This document shows positions 56,797-64,000 of a stretch of DNA of 64,000 nucleotides, in pieces; positions within the stretch are counted from its first letter, which is position 1; the number at the start of each line of letters is the position of its first letter. The notes under the pieces were generated by a model. The model worked only from the letters and a program-made list of their open reading frames with translations, was not told the DNA's origin and made no database searches. The translations under genes and the position numbers were made by a program. The DNA is from Pseudomonadota bacterium (lineage in GTDB: Bacteria; Pseudomonadota; Alphaproteobacteria; Caulobacterales; Caulobacteraceae): positions 22,255-86,254 of the forward strand of contig CAUJHO010000013.1 of NCBI GenBank assembly GCA_963205025.1, in the 5' to 3' direction.

Positions 56797-58569
56797 TTAC
56801 CAGGCCAGCGCCAGACCGTCCTTGCGCATTTCGGTGGCGGCCCCATAGGTCCAGCCGCCGTCGGCGTTGATCTGGCGGATGATGTTCTGATAGCCGCCGA
56901 AGCCGCCGTCGGGTGGCCCCAGGGTCCAGCCCATGGCTTCAAGGCCGGCCCGGCTCTCGGCGGGAACCCCCGATTCCAGATGCAGCACACCGACTCCTTC
57001 GGCCGGCTGGCCGGTGGGTTCGGACGAGCCATAGTGCTGCCAGCGCGGGGCGTCGCCGGCCTCCTGCGGTCCCAGGCCATAGTCGACCATATTGATGACG
57101 ATCTGGGCCTGGCCCTGGGGCTGCATCCCGCCACCCATGACGCCAAACGCCATCCACGGCTGGCCGTCGCGACAGGCGAATCCGGGGATGATGGTGTGGA
57201 AGGGCCGCTTGCCGGGCTGATACAGATTGGGGTGGCCGTCGCTCAGGTTGAACAGTTCGCCCCGGTCCTGGAACATGAAGCCCAGGGTCGAACCATCGGG
57301 CCCATCCGGTACCAGGCCGGAGCCCATGCCGCGGTAGTTGGACTGGATCCAGCTGACCATCATGCCGTCGGCGTCGGCGACCGAGAAATAGGTGGTGTCC
57401 CCTTGCGTTGGGGCATCGCCGGGGAAGACCCGGTCCATGACGCGGTCCGGCCGGATCAGGGCGGCGCGCTGGGCGGCATAGTCCTTGGAGATCAGCCACT
57501 CGACCGGAATGTCGCTAAAGCGGGGGTCCGAGAACCAGCGCGCGCGATCCTCGAAGGCCAGACGCTTGGCCTCGGCCTGGTGGTGGATGGAGGCGGCGGA
57601 CTGGAAGCCCATACCGGTGATGTCGAACTGTTCGGCGATGTTCAACAGCTGCAGCGTCGAAAGACCCTGGGTGTTGGGGCCCAGCTGATAGATGTCGACG
57701 CCGCGATAGGGGCTCATCAATGGCGTGACCCATTCGGTCTCATGCGCCGCCAGATCGGCGCGGGTCATCCAGCCGCCGATACGCCGGAAATAGGCCTCGA
57801 TATGGTCGGCAATCGGTCCGTCATAGAAGGCGTCGCGGCCGCCCTCGGCGATCCAGCGATAGGTCCGTCCGAGGTCGGGGTTGCGGAACATCTCTCCTTC
57901 GCGCGGCGTGCGGCCGCCGGGCGCATAGACTGACAGCGCATTGTCAATTTCTTCCAAGCCGGCACCAGGGCGTTGAAAGTTCGCCATATTCCGTTCCAGG
58001 TAATAGGCGATCAGTTGCGGTACCGGTGCGCCGCGGTCGCACAGCTCGGCCACCGGCAACAGGACGTCGGACCAGGGCAGCTTGCCGTAGCGCTGGTGGG
58101 CGCTCCACCAGGCGTCGACCGTGCCGGGCACATTGACGGTGACGGCCCCATAGCGCGGGAGATAGCCGTCGACCGCCCGGCTTCGCGCCGTTTCCAGCGA
58201 CAGGCCCATGGGCGACTTGCCCGAGCCGTTGAAGCCGACGACGCGGCCTTGCGCCGGATCCCACATCAGACAGAAGGCATCGCCGCCGATGCCGTTGGCG
58301 ACCGGCTCGAGAAAACCCAGCGCGGCATTGATGGCGATGGCCGCATCAATCGCCGAACCGCCGCGCCGCAGGGTGTCGATGCCGATCAGGGTGGCGATGG
58401 GGTGGGCGGTGGCCGCCGCGCCTTGCGCCCCCCAGACGGTCGAGCGTCCGGCAAAGCGCTCGCCGGTGATCCGGTCGCCCGACCCGACATTCGGATAGGT
58501 CTGGGCCAGGGCGCTGCGGGCTCCCAGCAGGCCGAGCGGCAGGGCTGCGAAAAAGGTGCGGCGTCGCAT
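56797..58569 (-). CDS. ggt: Gamma-glutamyltransferase family protein, exported (Tat-like RRRTFF leader)
   Basis: ATLIGIDTLRRGGSAIDAAIAINAALGFLEPVANGIGGDAFCLMWD, GDTTYFSVADADGMMVSWIQS, FGVMGGGMQPQGQAQI. Confidence 0.92.
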   Translation of the reverse strand: MRRRTFFAALPLGLLGARSALAQTYPNVGSGDRITGERFAGRSTVWGAQGAAATAHPIATLIGIDTLRRGGSAIDAAIAINAALGFLEPVANGIGGDAFCLMWDPAQGRVVGFNGSGKSPMGLSLETARSRAVDGYLPRYGAVTVNVPGTVDAWWSAHQRYGKLPWSDVLLPVAELCDRGAPVPQLIAYYLERNMANFQRPGAGLEEIDNALSVYAPGGRTPREGEMFRNPDLGRTYRWIAEGGRDAFYDGPIADHIEAYFRRIGGWMTRADLAAHETEWVTPLMSPYRGVDIYQLGPNTQGLSTLQLLNIAEQFDITGMGFQSAASIHHQAEAKRLAFEDRARWFSDPRFSDIPVEWLISKDYAAQRAALIRPDRVMDRVFPGDAPTQGDTTYFSVADADGMMVSWIQSNYRGMGSGLVPDGPDGSTLGFMFQDRGELFNLSDGHPNLYQPGKRPFHTIIPGFACRDGQPWMAFGVMGGGMQPQGQAQIVINMVDYGLGPQEAGDAPRWQHYGSSEPTGQPAEGVGVLHLESGVPAESRAGLEAMGWTLGPPDGGFGGYQNIIRQINADGGWTYGAATEMRKDGLALAW

Positions 58570-58631
58570 GGCGGTCCTCCCAGATCCGCCCCCATAGAGC
58601 CCGTGCCGCTGGCAAGGGCAAGTCCGGCGAT

Positions 58632-59057
58632 TCAGTGGGTCTCGGACCGCCGGCGCGGTGACAGGGCGACCGGCAGGGGCGCGCAGGGCACGCCATCGGC
58701 CTGCATGGCCCGCACCTCGGCCGGGGTCGCCTCGCCATAGATCGAGCGCTTCTCGCTCTCGCCCTCGTGGATGGCCCTGGCCTCGCGCGCGAAAGTGTCT
58801 CCGACATAGTCGAAGTCGGTCTCGATCTTGTTCCGGATGGCGGACGCGGCCTCCAGCATCATGTCGCGCGGGGCTGTCTCGGGGGGGGCGGCACTGGTGC
58901 GGACGGCCGGGGCCATGATCTGTTTGCTGATCTGACAGCTGGCGCAGAAGGGGCACTCGACGCGTCCCGCCTTCGCCTGGGCATCATAGTCGTCCGACGA
59001 GCCGAACCAGGCCTCGAAGGTGTGGGTCCGTTCGCACTGAAGGGCATAGCGGATCAC
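58632..59057 (-). CDS. DUF1178 family protein
   Basis: MIRYALQCERTHTFEAWFGSSDDYDAQAKAGRVECPFC. Confidence 0.92.
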   Translation of the reverse strand: MIRYALQCERTHTFEAWFGSSDDYDAQAKAGRVECPFCASCQISKQIMAPAVRTSAAPPETAPRDMMLEAASAIRNKIETDFDYVGDTFAREARAIHEGESEKRSIYGEATPAEVRAMQADGVPCAPLPVALSPRRRSETH

Positions 59058-59899
59058 CGGATCGCCTCCGGGGGTGCAAAGGCACGATCATGTTTCAGGG
59101 CGGGTATGGCGGCGCGTGCGCGGGTGACCGCCGACAGATCGAGCTGGGCGAAGAGGACGCCGGGTTCATCGTGATCCAGCGCCGCGACGACCGCACCCCA
59201 GGGGTCGACCACCAGGGTCCGCCCCCAGGTGGCCCGGCCATCCTCATGGCTGCCGCCTTGCGCCGGGGCGAGGATGAAGGCCCCCGTCTCGATGGCGCGG
59301 GCGCGTAGCAGGGTTTCCCAGTGGGCCTCACCGGTGGGGCGGGTGAAGGCGGCCGGGACACTGATCAGGTCCGCTCCGGCCTGGGCCAGGGCGCGAAACA
59401 GCTGCGGGAAACGCAGGTCGTAACAGACCGTCAGGCCGAGGCCGCCCCAGGGGGTCGGTGCGACCACGGCCGACTCGCCCGGTCGTACTCCGGTCGACTC
59501 GCGGTAGTGCTCCCCTTTCGGCAGATCGACATCGAAGACATGCAGCTTGTCATAGGCGGAGACGATTTCGCCGCGATCATTGATCAAGATTGATCGGTTG
59601 GCCGCGCGCGGATCGGCCGGGTCATCGGAGCGCACCATGGCCGAGCCGATCAGGACCCAGATTCCGGCGTCGGCGGCGACCTGGCAAAGGCCCTGAACGA
59701 CCAGGTCCTCGGCTTGATCCTCGAGAATCAGCGCCTTTCGGTCGGCCCGCTTCTCCATGAAGTTGGAGGCCTCGGGCGTCAGGATCAGCCGGGCCCCGCC
59801 GGCCACGGCATCGGCCAGCAGCGGACGCAGGTGCGCCAGCGCCGCCTGGGGCGTGGCGGGCGACCGGCTCTGGATCAGGGCGACGCGAAGCGGGTCCAT
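59054..59899 (-). CDS. Carbon-nitrogen (nitrilase superfamily) hydrolase
   Basis: LILTPEASNFME, YDKLHVFDVDLP, GLTVCYDLRFPQLFRALAQAGADLISVPAAF. Confidence 0.94.
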   Translation of the reverse strand: MDPLRVALIQSRSPATPQAALAHLRPLLADAVAGGARLILTPEASNFMEKRADRKALILEDQAEDLVVQGLCQVAADAGIWVLIGSAMVRSDDPADPRAANRSILINDRGEIVSAYDKLHVFDVDLPKGEHYRESTGVRPGESAVVAPTPWGGLGLTVCYDLRFPQLFRALAQAGADLISVPAAFTRPTGEAHWETLLRARAIETGAFILAPAQGGSHEDGRATWGRTLVVDPWGAVVAALDHDEPGVLFAQLDLSAVTRARAAIPALKHDRAFAPPEAIR

Positions 59900-60153
59900 C
59901 AGCCGGCCAGCAGCGCGTCCAGCTTGCCGTCGCGCTCGAGAGCGTCGAGGTCGTCAAAGCCGCCGACATGGGTCTCGCCCACAAAGATCTGCGGATAGGT
60001 CATGCGACTGGACCGACGCCGCATCTCCTCACGCTTTTCGGGGTCCATCGAGGCGATGATCTCCTCGAATTCGACGCCCTTTCTGGTCAGCAGGGCCTCG
60101 GCGCGCGCACAGTAGGGGCAGAAGGGCTTGGTATAGATGACGACCTTGGGCAA
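59899..60153 (-). CDS. grxC: Glutaredoxin 3
   Basis: PKVVIYTKPFCPYCARAEALL (CPYC), TYPQIFVGETHVGGFDDLDALE; TTG start. Confidence 0.95.
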   Translation of the reverse strand: MPKVVIYTKPFCPYCARAEALLTRKGVEFEEIIASMDPEKREEMRRRSSRMTYPQIFVGETHVGGFDDLDALERDGKLDALLAG

Positions 60154-60193
60154 ATCGGGCTCCCGGTAGAATGATCCCCTGCAAGATAGGTCG

Positions 60194-60973
60194 TCACGCG
60201 CGAGAACGCACCCGTGCAATAACGGCCACATCCACCGCGCGGGCCCCTGCGTCCAGCAGGACACGGGTACAGCCGTCGGCCGTCGCTCCGGTCGTCAGCA
60301 CATCGTCGACCAGCAGGATGCGCCGGCCGCGGATATCTCTGGCCCCCTCGGGCGGTACGGCAAAGACACCCCTGACGTTCTGGCGACGTCCCCGCGCCGA
60401 CTTGCCGCCCTGGGTCGGGGTGGGCCGCGTTCGGATCAGGGCGTCAGCCAGATAGGCACGGCCCGAGAGCCGGGCCAGGGGCCGGGCGAGCTCGGCGGCC
60501 TGGTTGGCGCGCCGGCGGATCAGGCGGCTCCAGTGCAGGGGGACCGGTACAATCGCGTCCACCGTCTCGATCAGGGGCGCCGCTGCCCGACTGAGCCAAT
60601 GGGTGAAGAGCGGCGCGTGCTCCAGCCGATCAGCGTGTTTGAAGGCCAGGATCAGGTCGCGCGAATGTTCGTCATAGACGCAGGCCGCCCGCGCCCGCGA
60701 AAAGAGGTGGGGCTGGGCCAGACAGGCCGGGCAACGATCCAGGCCGAGCCGGCCCGGCGCATGCTCGAAGGCCAGGCCACAGCCGTCACAGACCGGATCT
60801 TCCAGAAAGTGGATGCGCGACCAGGCTTGGTCCGACAGGCCGGTCGCCAGGGGGTGGGCCCCGCCGTCCAGCGCGACGGGCGGCATCAGGATGTCGAGCA
60901 AGCCCCGCATAACGGCGCGCGAGCGCGCTCCGGGTTTCAATCGTCCGAACAAGGCGGCATCTATGCCGACCAT
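60194..60973 (-). CDS. ComF family protein (phosphoribosyltransferase-like)
   Basis: CDGCG...CPACL zinc motif, VPVPLHWSRLIRRRANQAAELARPLA, ILLVDDVLTTGATADGC PRPP motif. Confidence 0.95.
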   Translation of the reverse strand: MVGIDAALFGRLKPGARSRAVMRGLLDILMPPVALDGGAHPLATGLSDQAWSRIHFLEDPVCDGCGLAFEHAPGRLGLDRCPACLAQPHLFSRARAACVYDEHSRDLILAFKHADRLEHAPLFTHWLSRAAAPLIETVDAIVPVPLHWSRLIRRRANQAAELARPLARLSGRAYLADALIRTRPTPTQGGKSARGRRQNVRGVFAVPPEGARDIRGRRILLVDDVLTTGATADGCTRVLLDAGARAVDVAVIARVRSRA

Positions 60974-61847
60974 GACCGCCCCTCCGCGCCTGTTTGACTG
61001 GCCGCTGCGCCGCCTGCGTCTGGATCGTGCCCTCAGGGCCGGCCTCCCCGCTGACTTCCTGCGTCGGCGGGTGGCCGAGGACATGGCTGCGACCCTTTCC
61101 GGCATCGTGCGGCAGTTTCATGCCGGAGTCGATCTGTCAGCCCGAGACCGCCTTTTCGAACAGGTCCTGGCGGCAGAGGGTCTGGCGGACCGCATTCAAA
61201 TCGTACAGCGGATCGATCAGGTCGGCCCCGGCCTGGATGCCTTTCAGGACAATGAGATACCCGCTCTGGAGGCCGCTACAAGCGATCTTATTGTCAGCAT
61301 CCTGTCGCTACACTGGACCAATGATCTGCCCGGCGCGCTCAGCCAGATCCGGCGGGCGCTGAGGCCCGATGGCCTGTTCATCGGGGCCCTGTTCGGAGGG
61401 TCGAGCCTGCAAGAGCTTCGCTGGGCCCTGGGCCAGGCCGAACTGGAGCTGACCGGCGGCGCGGCGGCGCGGGTCTCGCCCTTTGCCGATGCCTTTGACG
61501 GCGGCGGACTGCTGCAGCGGGCGGGCTTTGCCCTGCCGGTCTCGGACATCGACCGGCTGAAGGTGACCTATGCCGATCCCTTCGCCCTGATCCGGGATCT
61601 CAGGGCCATGGGCGAGACGGCCCTGTTTGCCGAACGGGCGCGGCCGCTGACGCGCGCCGTCGTGGCGCGAATGGCTCAGCTCTATCTCGAACGCTATGGC
61701 GACGCGGAGGGGCGTATCCCGGCGACGTTTGAGATCGTCACCCTGTCGGGCTGGGCCGCGCATCCTGATCAGCAGAAGCCGCTCCGGCCGGGATCGGCCA
61801 AGACCCGGTTGGCCGATGCCCTGGGGGTAAAGGAAGGCAAGCTCTAG
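60972..61847 (+). CDS. Class I SAM methyltransferase, NDUFAF5/BioC-like
   Basis: PPRLFDWPLRRLRLDRAL, LSLHWTNDLPGALSQIRRALRPDGLFIGALFGGSSLQELR. Confidence 0.9.
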   Translation: MTAPPRLFDWPLRRLRLDRALRAGLPADFLRRRVAEDMAATLSGIVRQFHAGVDLSARDRLFEQVLAAEGLADRIQIVQRIDQVGPGLDAFQDNEIPALEAATSDLIVSILSLHWTNDLPGALSQIRRALRPDGLFIGALFGGSSLQELRWALGQAELELTGGAAARVSPFADAFDGGGLLQRAGFALPVSDIDRLKVTYADPFALIRDLRAMGETALFAERARPLTRAVVARMAQLYLERYGDAEGRIPATFEIVTLSGWAAHPDQQKPLRPGSAKTRLADALGVKEGKL

Positions 61848-61851
61848 GGGC

Positions 61852-63918
61852 TCAGTCGCCCGCCAGCTCATCGGCCAGGGCGTCCATGTCATAGATTTCG
61901 CGCAGGGCCAGGGTGATCATCTCGGCGCTGACGGTCACGGCCCGATTGCGCGACCCGTCATAACCATAGGCCCCGCCCAGCGATTCCAGATTGCCATCGA
62001 AAACCGCGCCGATCACTTCGCCATCGGCGTTCAGAAGTGGCGACCCGGAATTGCCGCCGACGATGTCGTTGGTCGACGCGACCGTATAGATCACATCTTC
62101 CGGCAAGCGACCTCGTGCGGCCTCGAGATTCGGCGACAGGTTGAACGGGATGGCCCCTGTCGCCCGTTCCCACAGACCGGCGACGGTCGTGGTCGCGGCG
62201 ATGTCGCGGGTGCCGTTGTTCCAGCCCTCGACCCGGCCATAGGACAGGCGAAGACTGAAGGTCGCATCCGGGTAGGTGTCGGTGCCCAGGACGGCAAAAC
62301 GGGCGGCGGCGATCCGGCCCCCGGCCCGCTCGATGGGGCCGTCGACCTGCTGGGTCCAGCTGCGGCGGATGTTGCGGGCGGCCTGATCGGTTCGCAGGAC
62401 GAACTGGATCAGGGGGTCGTTCGAGGCCTCGACGGCGGCGCGACCGCCTTCGAACAGGGCCATGCGTGCGGCCGGATCGGCCAGGCTCGTGCCCTCGATC
62501 AGGCGCGCGCCGAGCGCTTCGGGGCTTTCGCGGCCGAGCATCTGCTGGACGTCGGGGTCGTCCGTGCCGAGGTTCTCGCGGGTCTTGTTGAGCCAGAATT
62601 GAAGATAGAGGCTCTCCAGTGGTTCATCGATGTTGCGGGTCTGGGCCAGCGTCCTGCCCAGGGCCTCCAGCTGGGCGTCCGAATAGCCGCCCAGGCGGGT
62701 ATCGGCCGGGCGTTCGCGCTCATAGGCCGCGCGTACGATCTGGCGGGCATAGTTGAACAGGACCGAGCCCTGGCCAGCCCCGGCTTCGAGCCAGTAGTTG
62801 CGCGGATACAGAAGGATGTAGTCAGCGTGAGCCGCGGCGATCTCACTCCAGGGATCGCCCTGGACCAGGTCGCGGCTGGAGGCCTGACCGATCAGATCGG
62901 TCTCATTGACCACCAACTCTGTGAAGAAGCTCTGGTCGGCCAGGGCCTGATGCATGCCGGTGTAGCGTTTCAGATTGTTCTCGATGCCGCGCAGGGCGTC
63001 GCGGGCCATGCGCGCATTCTCGGGGCTTTCCTCCGAGAAGCGGATCACGCGCCCGCGCAGCTCGGCCAGCCGGCGCAGTTCGGACGGAATCTGCCAGTCC
63101 CGCTCGATGCGAAGCTGATCCGTCGTCTTGAGACGGGCCGTCGAGCCGGGATTACCGGCGACGAAAACCGGCTGTCCCTCGACGATCCGCTCGGGATTCC
63201 AGGTCAGATGGTTGGGGGTCGTGGCCGGGACCCCGTTCTCATAGACGCGCAGGAAGGCGGCATCGAGGGCAAAGCGCGGGAAGTTGAAATTGTCAGGATC
63301 GCCGCCGAAGACCACGGCCTGATGCTCGGGCGCATAGACCAGGCGCACATCGGAATAGCGCTGGAACCGATAGAGTTTGTACTGGCCGCCGCGATAGAAG
63401 CTGATGACCTGACAGCGCAGGGCCGCATCAGTGCCGCAGCCTTCGCGCTCGATCTCGGCGATGACGCGGGCCCGGGCCGAGGCGAAGGCCGCGCCGGTCA
63501 GGCCCGAACCCGCCGCCTGGACCCGGTCCGTCACATCCTGAATCTCGGTCAGGACCTCAGCGACCTGACCAGGGCAGGTCAGTTCCTCATCGCGGGTGCG
63601 CGCAAAGACACCTTGGGACAACAGGTCCTGCCCCGGTTCGGCGTGGGCCTGAACGCACGACCGGATACAGTGCTGGTTGGTCAGGACTAGGCCTTGCGTC
63701 GACACTAGTGAGGCCGAACAACCCGACAGGCGCACGGCCCCCAGCCGCACCCGGTCCAGCCAGGCCTGGTCGATGTCGGTGCCAAGCGCGGTGTTGATCC
63801 GCTGAAGCGGCACGTTGTCGAAGGTCCACATCCCCTCGTCGGTTCGGGCCGAGGCCGTGGCCGGCAACAAAAGCGACAGGGCCGAGGCCGAGGCGGCGGC
63901 GAGGGTGATCAGACGCAT
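61852..63918 (-). CDS. S46 family peptidase (DPP7/DPP11-like)
   Basis: GCSASLVSTQGLVLTNQHCI (catalytic His), NDIVGGNSGSPLLNADGEVIGAVFDGN (catalytic Ser), signal peptide. Confidence 0.96.
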   Translation of the reverse strand: MRLITLAAASASALSLLLPATASARTDEGMWTFDNVPLQRINTALGTDIDQAWLDRVRLGAVRLSGCSASLVSTQGLVLTNQHCIRSCVQAHAEPGQDLLSQGVFARTRDEELTCPGQVAEVLTEIQDVTDRVQAAGSGLTGAAFASARARVIAEIEREGCGTDAALRCQVISFYRGGQYKLYRFQRYSDVRLVYAPEHQAVVFGGDPDNFNFPRFALDAAFLRVYENGVPATTPNHLTWNPERIVEGQPVFVAGNPGSTARLKTTDQLRIERDWQIPSELRRLAELRGRVIRFSEESPENARMARDALRGIENNLKRYTGMHQALADQSFFTELVVNETDLIGQASSRDLVQGDPWSEIAAAHADYILLYPRNYWLEAGAGQGSVLFNYARQIVRAAYERERPADTRLGGYSDAQLEALGRTLAQTRNIDEPLESLYLQFWLNKTRENLGTDDPDVQQMLGRESPEALGARLIEGTSLADPAARMALFEGGRAAVEASNDPLIQFVLRTDQAARNIRRSWTQQVDGPIERAGGRIAAARFAVLGTDTYPDATFSLRLSYGRVEGWNNGTRDIAATTTVAGLWERATGAIPFNLSPNLEAARGRLPEDVIYTVASTNDIVGGNSGSPLLNADGEVIGAVFDGNLESLGGAYGYDGSRNRAVTVSAEMITLALREIYDMDALADELAGD

Positions 63919-63928
63919 CTTGTTTCTC

Positions 63929-64000
63929 CTCCCCCGCTCCGCGGGGGAGGGGGACCACGACATGGTGGAGGGGGCGCGACGGGGCGCCGGCCTCCGTTAG
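63929..64000. repeat. Candidate interspersed GC-rich hairpin element at window edge
   Basis: CTCCCCCGC-tcc-GCGGGGGAG followed by GGGGGACCACGACATGGTGGAGGGGGCGCGACGGGGCGC; sequence style of dispersed intergenic repeats in Caulobacterales. Single copy seen in the window. Confidence 0.45.

Noticed and set aside
55429-57933. 834-aa ORF on + opposite ubiD/ggt
   Set aside because: Shadow ORF in GC-rich DNA: the minus strand encodes recognisable UbiD and GGT proteins; the + product is low-complexity Gly/His/Arg-rich with no motif.

Overview
This is a GC-rich alphaproteobacterial chromosomal window that looks like Caulobacterales, probably Brevundimonas-like. That placement is inferred from gene content and order; no search was run. 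The window appears to span the origin-proximal region. The partition locus is on the left: two perfect 16-bp parS palindromes, mnmE, mnmG, rsmG, parA and parB. A ppsR-hemE intergenic region at about 27.83-28.29 kb has the features expected of a Caulobacter-type oriC: a full CtrA box, a near-consensus CtrA box, DnaA-box-like motifs, GANTC sites and divergent flanking genes. The remaining genes are mostly housekeeping: pnp, holA, lptE, leuS, asd, zapE, mltA, secB, dnaQ, coaE, aroE, maf, hemE/H/J, rho, dapB, dut, ahcY, mutM, lpxK, waaA, an msbA-like gene, pmbA/tldD, ubiD, ggt, grxC, comF and an S46 peptidase. No tRNA, rRNA, CRISPR array, transposase or prophage was seen. The least explained structures are: (1) four paralogous six-TM membrane proteins in two tandem pairs on either side of an SDR-AraC locus, one pair bracketed by a 31-bp perfect direct repeat that copies the 3' end of ubiD; (2) a 56-bp tandem repeat array filling the secB/dnaQ convergent junction; (3) twin 15-bp palindromes upstream of the SDR gene; (4) a 22-bp perfect palindrome abutting the ahcY promoter; (5) a nonamer-periodic imperfect hairpin next to the ahcY terminator; (6) a lipoprotein whose C-terminus resembles polymorphic-toxin tails.
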